A stretch of 64,000 nt of DNA, from the NCBI GenBank assembly GCA_907163375.1, contig CAJQUW010016926.1, positions 1-64,000 on the forward strand, written 5' to 3'. Under the pieces are notes generated by a model, which saw only the letters and a list, made by a program, of their open reading frames with translations, had not been told where the DNA came from and did no database searches. The stretch is from Prostheceraeus crozeri. Taxonomy: Eukaryota > Platyhelminthes > Polycladida > Euryleptidae. Both the position numbers and the translations under genes were made by a program. Of the stretch, positions 1 to 12,806 are shown piece after piece (within the stretch, counting starts at the first letter, position 1; each line of letters starts with the position of its first letter).

Positions 1-2330
1 AACTTTATTCTTAAATTGTAAACTATTGAAACTTTATTTTTTTAATCTTGTAAACGGTTTTTAAAACTTTGTTTTTTTTTATCCATTCAAAACAGATGAA
101 ACTTTATTCTTAATATATACACACTAGTGAAATTTCTTCTTAACTTGGTAACTATTGAAACTTTATTTTGTAACTGTTAACGGTTGAAAGAATTTGTTTT
201 ATTTCTCAACACCAAACTGCTTAAACTTTATTTCCATAATACTACTGTTGAAACTTTATTTTTAATCGGTAAAACTGTTGTAACTTATTCTTTAACTTAA
301 AAATCAGTAGATCGCTAAGGTCTAACATTGCAAACTAGTAATATCTTGCGATGCTTTTTTAAACAAACAGATATTACTCTTTTCTTACATTATACCACTA
401 TTGAAATTTATTTATAACTTGTAAACTCTTGAAAACTTTATTTTTAACTTGGTTAACGGTTGAAACTATGTTGTAGTTCTAACATACAAACAGATATAAA
501 CTTTTTTTTAACTGGTTATCGGTGAAATCTTTGTTTTAGTCTCCTAAAATACAAGCTGTTAAAACTTTAGTGTTAAAACTTGTAAACTAGTTGTACTTTG
601 ATTTTTAACTTGGTTAAACGGTTTAAAACTTTGTTTTTTATTTCTACAAATCATTCAGATGAACACTTTATTCTTAATCTTTACACACGATTGAAATTCT
701 TTCTTAACTTGTAACTATTGAAACTTTTTTTTTTTTACTTGTTTAAAATCGGTTGAAACTCTGTTTTATTTATAACACACTACAGCTTAACTTTATTTCC
801 AAACTTACACACTGTTGAAACTTTATTTTTATCTGTAAAACTGTTTGAAACTATATCTTTCACTTAACAATTAGTAGAACCGCTATGTCTAACTTGCGAA
901 CTAGGAAATCTTGCGATCTTATTTTAAACAAACAGATAATTACGTATTTCTAACATATACCAATATTGAAACTTTATTTCTAACTTGTTAAAACTCTTGA
1001 AACTGTATTTTAATCTTGTTTACGGTTGAAACTTTATTCTATTTCAACATGCTAAACAGATAAACTTTATTCTTAACTTTGTAAACTGATTGAATTCATT
1101 TTATTTATAACTTACAAGCTGATAAAAACTTTTTGTTAACTTGTATAAAAAACATTGGTTTTTTTTGTGGAAGCTTCTTTTTTTTATAATACAAAAAGAT
1201 AAAATACTTTTATTCTTAATATACACACACATTGAAACTTCATTTTATACTCGCAAACTATTGAATCCTTATTTTTAACTTGTTAACGGTTGAAACTATG
1301 TTTTTATTTATAAATACAAACAGATCAAAAACTTTATCTTTAACTTGTAAACGGTTGAATACTTTGTTTTATTCTCTAACATAAAACAGATAGAACTTTA
1401 TTCTTAACTTGTTAAACTGCGTGAACCTTCATTTTATTTCTAAACACTTGTAAATCTTGAACCTTCATTTTGGACTATACAAACAGCTTAACTCCCCCCC
1501 CACCCCCCACTTTATAAAGTATACAACATTTAATAAAATACTTTCTAACTTGTAAACTCTTGAAACAGTTATAATTTTATTTTTAACTTGTCAAAATTGT
1601 TCCCAAACTTTATTTCTAAATTGGTACTGTTTTGAAAATTGAAATCTTTCATTTTACAACTAGTAGAAAACTTCTGTCCAACTTGTAAACTAGTTAAGAT
1701 CTTGTTCGCCATCGAAATCCTAACTATTTAAATCTTCATCATGGAATATCAATGTTCCACGAGGTCGGTAGTAAAGTTTGAGATGATTACACTCCTGGCA
1801 AAACTAAACTCATGAAGATAGCTTAGCTGTAAATACATTTCTATCTGTAAAAATATGATACGGTTAAAAGTGAATCTAAAAACTTGTTCAGCTTATTAAG
1901 TGTTCATCGTTGCATCAAAGCTTTAACACGGTGGATCAGTTTATAATTTATTTTTAAATATACAACTTAGTCCTAACTTTGTATCACTAGAAATCCTTGC
2001 GATCTTTATTTTCTACAAACAGTTGGACCTTTATCTTCTAACATACTACACTATTGACACTATATTTTTAACTTCGTAAACTCTCTGAAAACTTTATTTT
2101 GACTATAACAAACACAGCTAAAAACTTAATTTTATAACTTTGTATAACTACTTGTAATCAGTTATAATTTTATTTTTAATTTACACTTAAGTCTACTTGT
2201 AAACCTAGTAAATCTTGCGGATCTGATTTTTACAAACAGTTACACCTTTATTTCTAACGCAATCACTATTGAAACTTTTATTCTAATTCACTTGTAAATC
2301 TTCCTGTAAAAACATTTCATATGGGCGATG
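1..2330. repeat. AT-rich degenerate satellite
   Basis: The stretch repeats variants of a roughly 35-45 bp phrase built from 'aacttgtaaac', 'ggttgaaactttat' and 'tttttaactt'. A longer period is also visible. The phrase 'cttgcgat' followed by 'aaacaaacagat' occurs near 346-372 and again near 909-936, about 565 bp apart, with weaker versions near 2000 and 2215. A run of C interrupted by one A lies at 1494-1509. No coding sequence is visible. Length variation of A and T runs between copies is high, which fits either decay or poor long-read consensus. Confidence 0.85.
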
Positions 2331-4800
2331 ATGCATAGATGAAATAAGTGTCAAATTAACAATTAGATACTGACTTACACTTCTGATACTTGGGATAGCA
2401 ATCGGACTGCGATCCATGTGTAAAGAGCTTGTTAGACTACGGAAGAGAGAAGTGTGTTATGTTGCGTGTGGCGCGTGAGTGTCCTCCCATTTCATTCCAT
2501 TCATCAATTCGTCTCATTGATAGAGACAGGTAGAACTCATGGTTCTCATTACGTATGCAATGGAAAGTTTTAGGCAACCTTCGACAGTTGGCTAAATGTC
2601 GCCCTGGCGCGAATGCATACTACGTTGAGACAGAGGCAATCACTTGCAAACATGACGCATGAGATGGTTAACAAAGAATTGACCATTGCCAAATGTACCC
2701 TAGCGGGTATGCATAGCTAACGGGTTTACCGCCAGCCCTTTTACAGGAACGCCCGTCGAAAAGGATGTATTTTACACCGAACTTCATTCTGCTCACGTTC
2801 AAAGTTGGACTGATAGCAGATTCAACTTAATGATAGTATTCGCCAGTCCGAAGACTGCCCAGGGCAAACCGCGAGGAGGTTCTATCTTGTCCTTGCCACA
2901 TGGAGGTCCTTAAGAGAGCCGATGGTTCGTTCTCGGAGAAAGTATGTCATCCTTACCACATACCAATTCTACTGAGAGCGTCTTTGACTCTCTCATTGGT
3001 AAACACTGTTGTCGCCTTCCACACTAATTGGTACATGGCTAAAAAGTGGAATGAAGCGCCATTCCGATGGCATTGGACAGCAGTTGCTGTCATCGGATTG
3101 CCAATCCGAGCATAGATTATTAAAAAACTCTGTCAAGCTCCTCCTTAAGCCTGACATAACTCCTCAAATAAATTTCGCGGCCTTAATGCGGTCCGCAGAG
3201 GAAGAGTCTGACTTGAATGTTCGGCGGTCTGCATGATTGAAAAGGAATGAGAGGCAGTGGTTTATTATTACCCTCTAATGCGACGCAACGTTATAGTTGA
3301 CTGATTCGCAGATTTCTAACTTAATGATCAGTATTCGCCAGTCTCAAGACTGCCAGGGCAAAGAGCATTCCATTGAAAGGTTCTAACATGTATTGGTCCA
3401 TAGTGGCCGCTTATACGGTAAGTGTGTTAGTAGTTTCAATCATTTGAAAAGGGGAAGATGAGAATATTTCATTTGTCTCATCAACACGGTTTATCTTGGG
3501 AGCAATAATTGACAGGGACATCTTAGGAATTACATTTCCACTCTACTCTTATCATAAAGACTAACCTTTTGTCGAATGGCTGAAGTACTCTGGACCTGGC
3601 GAAAGAAAAGGTTCACGTTGAGTATGAAGTCGAACGACCTACATGAGCAAAGGCTCAGAGGTTTCAGGTCTAACAAACACCAAACATGACAAACAACCCG
3701 TGCAAACGCAATCCTATACGGCAGTACCGCCGTCCCGAAGGACAACGCTCGAGCAATGGAAGTATTACAAGCGGATGATGTGCTTTTATGTGTAGAAGTG
3801 AGATCTCTTGATGCAGAGACTATTCAATATAGATAGCAAGTCAAAATAACCTGATAGCAGGACAAATGTATTGTCCAGTAATTTACACTTAGTGAGGAAT
3901 GATTGACTTTGGTGTAGTGAGTGGCACTCGATCACCGTTCGACAGCCCGAAGGCCTTGTATGCATCAATAGCGGGAAGTGAGGTATCATTCCCCGATAAC
4001 CGCTCTTTACAGCTGAAGACATCTTTGTCTCTGCCCCGAAGTGGTATCAGACGCCGAGTCAAAGTAGTGAAAGTAGTGGGATCTAACCCCTCAAAGCTGC
4101 CTTAGTCTTAGTTTAATTTGAATCTGATAGCAGATTTGAACTATGATTACTTGAAAACCTTGAGGAACATCCAAGTTTATTGCTTGATCTACTTGATAGC
4201 AAGCCGTTAGAGAGCCGTGATTCTCACAGCGTTTTGCAATGGAGTTGTTTAGAGGCACCATGACTAGATAGCTAAGATACAAACCAGTTTTGGCGTTCAA
4301 AGTGCTACGTTGAGGCTGTGTCAAATTGCCCAACTTGGTCATGAGTTTGTCCCTAGCGGTTACGGTCTTAAATTTGACAACCACTACATTGCCGACACTT
4401 ATCTCTAGGCATCGTCCCCGCCGTCGTTTCCCGCAAGGAACACCCGCAGTGGAATATTACAGCAAACTCATCCGTGTCTTGCTCGCTTTTCAGTGATAAG
4501 ACCGCATGTATACCATGAGAAAGACTGGCTCCAGAAATCATTAATTGCTTTCATTGACTTCTGCAGGGTACGAAACCCCAGTACAGAAAACATACCAAAA
4601 ACTAGTGAATTTAAAATTTTCAAACTTTTTAGCAATACTTATGAAATTTTATAAGTAGTACCATCTCTTAGGGCAGGTCAATAGCGACCGAACCTTTTTT
4701 GAATAAAGTCAAAACGGACTTGTAGAAGCAAAGTTACGATGCCTTTAAAGTTTGGAGTCTTTTATGGCCTGGAGACGATGGCCTTCTCCTGGAGGAACTC
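2331..4800. other. Decayed repetitive sequence, no gene recognised
   Basis: Only short open frames without recognisable domains occur here. A phrase of about 70 bp ('ctgatagcagattcaactta' followed by 'attcgccagtc', 'aagactgcc' and 'agggcaaa') is present near 2810-2870 and again near 3300-3362; fragments of it ('ctgatagcag') recur near 3851 and 4126. A second phrase near 2560-2630 ('caatggaaagttt', 'ctacgttgag') has a weak relative near 4238-4318. This suggests an old tandem repeat with a unit near 500-550 bp, now heavily diverged. Confidence 0.45.
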
Positions 4801-6650
4801 TAAGTCTGACGGTCTTTAGTGATATCAGCTATGAAAATTTTCTATGGTCGGTTTTTTACAGAAACTTGGAATTTGGATTTGTCCGAAGCTTTCATCGGAT
4901 CTCAGAGAGACCGTCCTACCTCTGACAATCGTTCTCTTAAATGGACATGTCTCCGTCGGGTTCCAAGCTTATATAGTGTGTGGCGTTCAGCTGATGACCA
5001 GTAATACCCATTCATCCCAAACACTAAAAATCCCGTCTTTCTCGGGGTTCTAGTGCCTCCGGATTGAGCTGGATAATTACACCCATTTACATGTAGAATT
5101 TGACGCTGAATCCGAATCTTGCATCCGTTTTCCCATCCGATGCTTCGTTTGGTCTCTACAGTAGGCAGCCATCGCAAAAATTCTAACTCTGTCGTTTTTC
5201 CGAAAAATGTTGATAATTTTTCTCGCTGCATGACTTGTAATCTACGATTGACATGAAACTCACATACAGTTAAAGAATTGACGCTGATTCCAAATTGAAA
5301 TCAGTTTTTCCCATCCGATGCATCGTTTTGAAGATAGAGCACAAACGTCCCAGAATTATTACTCTGTACGTTTTTGCACCATAATTGTCCCAAAATTTTA
5401 ATGGCATCTCAAATCTACGAAGGACAGATAGGAACAAGCCGATTCATTTCACTGTAGTTGTCCAATCTTAGCTTTCAACACGAGCTATCGCTCGCAAAAT
5501 TCGTCACTGGAAGACCAAAAATCGAAGCAAGCTGTCCCTGAGGGGGGGGGAACGTCTCACAGTGAAATTTCAAAATTTGATGAAAAATGTTTTGGTGACG
5601 GTCCAAGGTCGAAATTCCACACTTTGGAAAATTTTCAAAATTTTACCCATACAAAGTCACTCTGACACTTAGGATTTTTTCAGGTAAGCGAGCTCCGACC
5701 TAAAATCTTGTAACCCCTCTAACTTTTGAACGGCTGCTCCGATTGACTCACAACCAAAAATCTGGTCGAGCAGTGTTTCATCCTCTTTCCAATGCAACTC
5801 GAACGAACAAAATCCGTCCACTAGAACCAAAGTTAGAACAAAGGGGGGGGATGTCAGTGAAAATTTTTTCTCTCCGATTGACTTGAAACTCACCATACAG
5901 ATAAAGAATTTCACGCTGATTCCAAATCTGAAATCCGTTTTCCCATCCGATGCTTCGTTTTGAAGCTAGAGCCCAAAACGTCCCAAATTCTAACTCTGTC
6001 GTTTTTTCGCCAATGTCCCAAAATCTTAAATGGCGTCTCACATCTAAACGAAGACAGATAGGAACAAGCCGATTCTTTCACTGAATTTGTCTCACTCTTA
6101 GCTTTCAAACGAGCTATCGCACGACAAAATCCGTCCACTGGAAGCCAAAATCGAAGCAAGCTGTCCAGAGGGGGGGGGACGTCAGCGAAAAATTTTTCTC
6201 TCCGATTGCTTTCAAATTCACCATACAGATGCAGAATTTCACGCTGAATCCGAATCTGGCCTCCGTTTTCTCATCCGAGGATACGTTTGGGCCCTACACA
6301 CCAAAACGTCCCACATTTTAACTCTGCCAAAATTTTGAAGAAACAGTTTTTCTCGCCGATTGAGCTGGAAATCACACCACAGATGCAGAATTTTACGCTG
6401 AATCCGAATCTGGCAGCCATTTCACCATCCACGACAACCTAGACGGTCGCCCACGTCAACCTGGACGGTCGCCCAAGTCAACCAGGCGGTCGGACCAACT
6501 CACTCGAGTCTCACACTCTGTCGTTGCAGAGGGGGGGGGGAGTCAGCGAACATGTTGTGAACCAACCTGGCCGGCACACCACGACAGACCACAACCTCTG
6601 TCGTTCCAGAGGGGGGGGGGCGCGCTGTGTTTATTCTGGACCTTTTGTGA
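4800..6650. repeat. Degenerate tandem repeat with poly-G tracts
   Basis: A phrase starting 'ccgattgacttgaaactcac' and continuing with 'cagataaagaatttcacgct' and 'cccatccgatgcttcgtttt' recurs near 5060, 5240, 5875, 6203 and 6357. A second module ('ggaacaagccgattc', 'cgagctatcg', 'aatcgaagcaagctgtcc') occurs near 5430-5540 and 6060-6165. G runs of 8-12 bases sit after the second module at about 5541, 5843, 6169, 6530 and 6610. The main unit is about 630 bp between 5240 and 5875 and shorter elsewhere. Open frames in this stretch are accidental products of the repeat. Confidence 0.75.
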
Positions 6651-7142
6651 CCGTTTAGAAAATTCTGCCTTAGGGCACTCGCACCACAAGCATGGATATG
6701 TCGCCCCCTTGTGACTGGATACCTGCGGTGATGTTCGCAAGTTTCAAATCGAGTGCATATGTAAAGTCAATTGTAAGGTGATGTACATCAAGAAGTTCAA
6801 GGATTTTCTTCACATTATCATATGTTTCCTTCACGTCCGGTGAGATGGCAATAATTATCAATTTTTCACGCTACTGTTGTTGAACATTTCATCGATCATT
6901 CCTTTTCTTGGATGTTCTTGTTCGTGGTTTATGTCATCATTAGCAAATACATTGAGGCAAAACTTCATAAAGCCCCCTCCTCCATCAATACCGAACTTGA
7001 TGTTGACTTCTGTCATGTCCAAACCTCTTGCACTGCACGTGCTAGCGATGAGTTCCTCCACAATGTTACAATAAACTATTGGATGTGCATTAAATCATTT
7101 GTTGAGGACACTTGCAAATTAACAAAAGTAAGAGAAACGTAT
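6620..7142 (-). pseudogene. C-terminal half of a transposon-associated gene split by a MITE
   Basis: Read on the minus strand, this piece contains segments in at least three frames that clearly belong together: a stretch with GIDGGGGFMKFCLNVF (about 7000-6950), a stretch with IIAISPDVKETYDNVKKIL then DLKLAN (about 6858-6720), and a stretch with SSHKGATYPCLWCECP (about 6720-6665). Frameshifts separate them near 6865 and 6720, and another separates the first from the MITE-proximal sequence near 7085. The order 'GIDGGGG, then DLKLAN, then HPC-like CxWC' is typical of an uncharacterised protein family common in invertebrate genomes that I associate with mobile DNA. Downstream the frame runs into the poly-G repeat at 6610-6621. 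The N-terminal half lies at 7891-8585 beyond the inserted MITE. Function unknown. Confidence 0.6.
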
Positions 7143-7890
7143 TAGTCCGGGAGCTAGCGTGAAGTTGTGCAGGGAACGAGGTATTACATAAAACTTTCAC
7201 ATAGCATAGTACACCTCTAACCTACTGCAAAACTTCGCGTCTGCCGGATCAGATCATTTGCTTTTAAGAAATAGAGAGGATAACAAAATCCTATGTCTTT
7301 CCAATGGTAAAATTGTGACATTTAAGGTGTTGACTCCATTTTTTCGAATTTTTGCTCATAAAAGTTACACAAATTGGTGTTTTGTTGAACTGGTTATTAT
7401 AGAAATCATCTACAGATCATAATCTTTCAAATGAGCTATCATTCAGTGACAGAGGATGAAGTAAAGTGTGCAAACAGACACTTTTCGTTGGTGTAACTGT
7501 AAATTTTAACATAGAAATTTCAGGAAAATTGTTGATATACATTAACGAAAAGTGTCTGTTTGCACACTTTATTTCATCCTCTGTCACTGAATGATAGCTC
7601 ATTTGAAAGATCATGATCTGTAGATGATTTCTATAATAACCAGTTCAACAAAATACCAATTTGTGTAACTTTTATGAGCAAAAATTCGAAAAAATGGAGT
7701 CAACACCTTAAATGTCACAATTTTACCATTGGAAAGACATAGGATTTTGTTATCCTCTCTATTTCTTAAAAGCAAATGATCTGATCCGGCAGACGCGAAG
7801 TTTTGCAGTAGGTTAGAGGTGTACTATGCTATGTGAAAGTTTTATGTACTACCTCGTTCCCTGCACAACTTCACGCTAGCTCCCGGACTA
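7143..7890. mobile_element. 748-bp foldback MITE, copy 1
   Basis: The segment is an almost perfect palindrome. Arms of about 347 bp begin TAGTCCGGGAGCTAGCGTGA and end with its complement GCTCCCGGACTA, around an asymmetric centre of about 54 bp. The outermost TA on each side is consistent with a TA target duplication, so the element proper would be 7145-7888, as expected for a Tc1/mariner-type or similar MITE. No coding capacity. It interrupts a minus-strand gene (parts at 7891-8585 and 6620-7142). A second copy of identical length lies at 22605-23352 in the opposite orientation, judged by the central segment. Confidence 0.9.
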
Positions 7891-8585
7891 TATTGCTCCA
7901 ACCGACAGTCTCTAGTTTGAAAGTATTGTTCGCAGCCTTGCTCAACAGACTTTCTCCCTAATACATTTCTCAGAAATGGGACTACCTTGTGCTTCATACT
8001 ACTGTAAGATGCAGATAAAGCTATCTGTAAATTGCTGAGCTGAGAAGGCGAAAATGGAGTTGACTGTTTGCGATCGGTTCGACTGAGAGGAAGAGGATTC
8101 GGCCCTCCAGTTCTCAGCTTGACATCAGATAATCTCTCATCATGAAATTTGGAAGAGATGATGTTGGTAGCTACTAGTTCTCGGGTGTCCTGATCTACTT
8201 CATCACAGATTCCTACTAAATTCCTCCTGAGAGTGCTGATATTGCATCTATGGGAGAGCCCTTTGCCTAATGGTGATTTGCATGACGAACATAGCTTAAC
8301 TGTGCCTCCGCAGGTTGCACCATGAACAGGAGGAGATTTTGAAGGCCTACCTTTCTTTCGTCTTGGAATTTGAGTGCCTGATAGTCGGGCAACATCGCAT
8401 ATGTAACAGTTGCATAATGGATTGGGTTGATTTCGTGTGGAGATCAAGTGTGGAACTATCAAACCGAAATCAAACACCTCTGGCAGAACGCTTCTATTCA
8501 TCTTTCCTTCACTCACTGCAAGAAGATCGGCCCTGCACTTGGAACAAATCGCTGAAGGGCAGCATGTTTCATTAACATAAAAATC
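7891..8585 (-). pseudogene. N-terminal exon of the transposon-associated gene split by the MITE
   Basis: On the minus strand a good splice acceptor (cttcctttcag) precedes an open frame that begins at 8585 and runs without interruption to the MITE insertion point at 7891. It includes two cysteine pairs (CSKC, CNCYIC), a basic stretch RRKKGRPSK, a second pair (CSSCKSPLGKGLSHRC) and a Ser/Pro-rich C-terminal part ending RDCRLEQY at the break. The cysteine clusters suggest zinc binding. The frame then runs into MITE sequence and stops. Upstream exons were not found. The matching downstream half is at 6620-7142. I do not know a function for this family; its association with mobile elements is from general knowledge. 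Confidence 0.6.
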
Positions 8586-9692
8586 CTGAAAGGAAGTAGT
8601 CTCTTATGCGCTTCAATATGACTTCAGTTATTGGGTTACTGGCTTTTTGCAAACACAGTAAGCAGACTTTCTTGCGGTTTTGAAGATGTGTGCCAGCGCG
8701 TTGATTATGAGACATGGTCCGAGAATGCACGACACACGATCCAGAAAGTCTTAAACCGAATGATTAAATGCGTTTGTGCAATGCGTCCACTTGTTTGTGC
8801 TATAGCAGCGTGGAGTAGTAATCACTTCAATCAGCGCTTCGGCCTGATAAGTCAATAATAGGTAGTGCTTCGTCATTTTCTGATGCTAATCAAGCAATAA
8901 GCAATTACGCAATCAAGGCCAAAAAAACAGAAAATGCTCTTGAATAGTACAATAGCATTCCTCGAATAAAATGATACCAAGCGCCGATTGTTAGTGATGG
9001 CTATATGCACTCGCATGACGAACCAAGTCGCTAATTTGTATTCAAGAATTCGAACAATTGCACCAATTGCAGATGACCAATAATGTGAACATCTGTTCTC
9101 AGCATCATAAATGAAGTCTGCACAAATAGAACATTTTACTTAAAGTGATTTGAATGTAAATTATAAACTTCGTTATTTCAAAAATATAAGTTCAATATTT
9201 TGGTTTCATTAAGACATAGGTCTCTAGGATTTTCTATCCATGTCTTGGATAATTTAAGATGCGTTAATTATGTTAGAAGAAATAGCGACTATATTATGTT
9301 GACTCTACGTAAATACTTAGGCCTTAAAATTATTCATTTTTGGGTTGCAGCAGATTTTCGGAATTTGCGACCATGTTGAATTAGGCCTATAGCGTCATTA
9401 TTTGACATCTAACCAACTTATGGGCATAAAACTAGTCTCAAATAAAATAAAATGGTCGACTTTATATCTGTTCGTAATACATTATTGGGCCTTAAAATCA
9501 CTCGTTTTCGAGATATAGCCCATTTTTATAATCATGGCGGCCATTTTGAAAGATGACGTCATAATTTGGCAATAGCTCATAGATGATTTTGGCGACTGAC
9601 ATACATGACATCTTTGACATGTATATTTTCCAAAAATACAAGTTCCTAAGGGCTCGTATTTTTTTTCGTTTGATCCTCGTTCCGCCGGGTGT
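8586..9692. other. Intergenic sequence with old interspersed repeats
   Basis: No gene is visible. Around 9330-9600 two related phrases ('ccttaaaattattcattttt ... gcgaccatgttgaa' and 'ccttaaaatcactcgttttc ... atggcggccattttgaa') look like two diverged copies of one repeat, spaced about 160 bp apart. Confidence 0.4.
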
Positions 9693-10080
9693 GAGAGGCA
9701 AGCAAATTCCGCTGCTCTATAACTCAAATTCCGCGGCCGATATATTCAAATTCCGCTAAATACCGCTTTCACAATTTACTATCACAGAGTACTGAAATAC
9801 GTTTGCTGGAAATACCCATTTTTGTTTGACTTATTGATGCGTATCTATACATGGACGTTATGACAATTTTTGGCCTATAGGCTACCCAATGAGAATGCTT
9901 GCGACCATAATATGTTATCATTATAAATTGTAAATTGGCTCTATTATATTTATCTTTTATCTTTTAAGGCATTTTTATTAACAAATATGGTGGGCTGCCA
10001 TATGTATTTACCGATATTTACTTCATGTATTTACCGTTTAGTTAGCGAATTATATCTAGCGTTTCATGTACCTGTACATG

Positions 10081-10693
10081 TACAGTACGCGACAGCAAGT
10101 TGTCATACACCATAAAAACATAGGCTATTTGTCCATTTAAAATGCATTGTATTTCAATGAGTGCAGACTGATAGTGAAAAAGCAGTTGCTTACCAAACAT
10201 TTGCATCAGTAAATGTTTGAATAGCCTAGTACTTCGTCCATCCACCTTTTGAATCTATGACTGATTGAATTCTCCTAGGCATTGATTCCACCAATTTTGC
10301 ACACATTTCCTTTATTTCTTGGTCATGATGCCACAGAGATTTGAGACCAGTTCTTGCTTTGATCTGCAGTGAGCTTTATTTATACGCATTTTTGCCATGG
10401 CCCACAAATTTTCGATAGGGTTAAGGTCTTCGCGTGAATCCATCTTGACGCAATAAAGATCAATGACTGAATGTACGCTTTGCATTGAATAGTAAATGCG
10501 ATGAATCAATCACAGTAGTATCCAAGCAAGACAAGATGTCATTCCCTAACCATGAATTGACAGATTTTGAACAACAATAAAGGAACATGAAATTGGTGTA
10601 ATTCATTATCTTAGCGTCATAGTATTCTAACCAAGTTCAAAGCGCAAATATCACATGGAGTAGATGAATGACAACTTGCTGTCGCGTACTGTA
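10081..10693 (-). mobile_element. Internally deleted Tc1-like element, 613 bp
   Basis: Perfect 26-bp inverted ends (TACAGTACGCGACAGCAAGT plus tgtcat at 10081-10106, the complement at 10668-10693), with TA at the outer edges. Inside, on the minus strand, a fragment with EDLNPIENLWAMAKMRI (about 10435-10385) matches the region around the last catalytic acidic residue of Tc1-family transposases; everything N-terminal to it is missing. Non-autonomous remnant. Confidence 0.8.
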
Positions 10694-10863
10694 TATAATT
10701 ATGTATTGAATAGCCTGCACAGCATAAATAAAATCATAGAATTTTTAAAAATAAAAACAAAAAATGATCCATTTTAAAGCCATTGTGGGTAGAAACGATG
10801 CACACAAACACGTCACATAGTAAGACTTCGTGTAAAAATATCGAAGAGATTTAGATTGTTAAC

Positions 10864-12615
10864 TCAAGGATTGTAATATACATTCAATAAGTTCTTTGTA
10901 TTATCTTCCGTAAGGGTTCTGCGTCTGTCTGAAAATATGTAATGGTAAATGCTGAAGCTTCGCTCGACTTCCGCACTACTTAGGGGGAATGTCAAGTTTT
11001 GCTTTGCCAGACTAGATAAGTAAGGCATCTCCTGTTTGTGATCAGCCCACCACTACAGGGGATCCTCTCCGGTGTAGCTTCGACACAAAGTCAAATACGA
11101 TGACAACTCGTCGAGGACGGTATTGTTTGGGGCTTTCAAACCATGAACACTTTCAAAGTTCTTAATGTCTTTTTCTCCAACAGTATTGAAGCACGTCATT
11201 TTCCTTGGATTAAACACGCGAACAGCTTCAATAAAATCCATCGCAGTATAACGTTTCAAATGCTTTGTCAATTTCAATAGCGCCGTATCGTATGCCATAT
11301 GGAAAGACTTGTGCCAGAATGATTTCTCCTTTTGCGACTTGCTGTTCAGAAGTGGATCGGTTTGGGTGCCGAAGTTGAATGAGGATTTTCCATTTTCCAG
11401 AAAAGCTTCTAAGCTTTTCAAAGAATCATACGCGAGATGCGCAATTGGAATATCCTTTCGCTCAAATAACTCGATCACTTGAACCATTCTGCCCGCATTG
11501 TCGCTGATAAAAGATGGTTCTATCTCAAGTTGCGAAATGGAAGATTTGTCTTGAAAGATGTCACACAGTTCATCAATGTAGGAAGTTCCACACGTTTCAC
11601 GTTCCTCGGAAACAAAATCATGGATAAACTTAAGGAATTCAAGGTAATAGATCACAGCTGAATACCATGCTGTCCATCTTGTGAACCGAGGTCTCGGAGG
11701 CTGACGTGGAGATTGAATACCATGTCTCTTCAGGAACTCGATCCAACGACGTCGGCGAGAAGCTGCTGTATTTTTCTTAAATAGGCGGCGCACAAGATGC
11801 AGAAATTTGCTTGTCAGTTCAAAAAAGGTTTGCCAAGTTCCAACGCAGAGATTTACAAAGTGAGCAGCGCAAGGTAATCAAAGCATGTCAGGATACATCT
11901 TGCTCAAAATATCAGCATAGGATTTGTGGCAGTATTCAGCATTGTCAGTAATATATAGTTTTACACATTTCTCAATACCGAACCGTGCCATTGCTGATGA
12001 AACGATGCGAGCGAGTTCAGTATGATTGAGAGAAGTATCTAGAAAATCAGACTGCAGCAGTAAAGTCTGACCTTCAAACGAGAGCATGATGTTGAGAAGC
12101 GAGCGGTCAGCAGCGTCGGTCGATTCGTCTGGATTTATAGCCATCACTACATGACGACGGACACCATCAGCAATAAGTTCGTTGACGACAGCCTGTTTCT
12201 TTTCAGAAATCTTCGGGACAAATTTTTGCCACAAATAAGAAGCGTGAGATAATGAACCACCATTACGACAGTACTTTTGAAGAAAAGGTTTCATTTTTTC
12301 AGTCTTTTCCAATGGTATATTGGCTTGTAACATCATTTCGACGAAGTCCTCTTTGAATTGATCTTTTTCTTGCGAAGCGGAGTAACTCGACGACAAAGTC
12401 ATTTGTCTCTTCGACGACGGACTTGCTTCTGATTCATTTGTCGGTTTCTTTCTCTTTAGATGTCGTGACGATTGAATATGTCCCTTTATAGTATCTAGCT
12501 TCAAAGACAAGACGATACTGCAATGCTTACAAAATAAACGATCAACATCGACGTATAAGTCATTTGGGTATTCAGTCAATCTCATGCGAGCATTTACAAT
12601 CACCCTTTTACGCAT
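10864..12615 (-). pseudogene. hAT-family transposase with two in-frame stops
   Basis: One continuous frame of 584 codons runs from the ATG at 12615 to TGA at 10864-10866, interrupted only by TGA at 11878-11880 and TAG at 11053-11055. Near residues 27-55 a CxxC...HxxxxxH zinc finger (FCKHC...HIQSSRH) fits a BED-type or CGGBP1-like DNA-binding domain. The middle part has DUF659-like features (NPDESTDAADRSLLNIML, then YITDNAEYCHKSY). The last 55 residues contain SSAEVERSFS, the signature of the hAT C-terminal dimerisation domain. The length fits short hAT transposases and CGGBP1-like relatives. It would cut and paste its own element by a DDE mechanism in the nucleus. With only two point lesions it looks recently inactivated, or the stops are sequence errors. 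Confidence 0.8.
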
Positions 12616-12806
12616 GATCAGATGAGATTGATCTGAAACCAGTCTGAAGCTATCCTACCAAGGATGCTACTACATGCGCAAGGTCATTCACGTGATGACT
12701 TGGCTAGTCCAATCACATGATAACATCAATTCTCAATCCTATCTCCCGTACTCGCTGCAGGATTCCTTGGCGTTACCTACACACTCACACACGCATGCGT
12801 CATAAG

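Noticed and set aside
2900-3236. Two overlapping frames of 71-75 codons
   Set aside because: Both sit in decayed repeat sequence, lack domains and overlap each other in different frames.
5669-6159. Three overlapping minus-strand frames of 80-87 codons
   Set aside because: They read through the tandem repeat at 4800-6650 and repeat the same peptide phrases; accidental.
7417-7614. 65-codon frame inside the MITE
   Set aside because: It lies within the palindrome arm and centre; a related frame in copy 2 is on the other strand relative to the window, as expected from the inverted orientation. No other support for coding.
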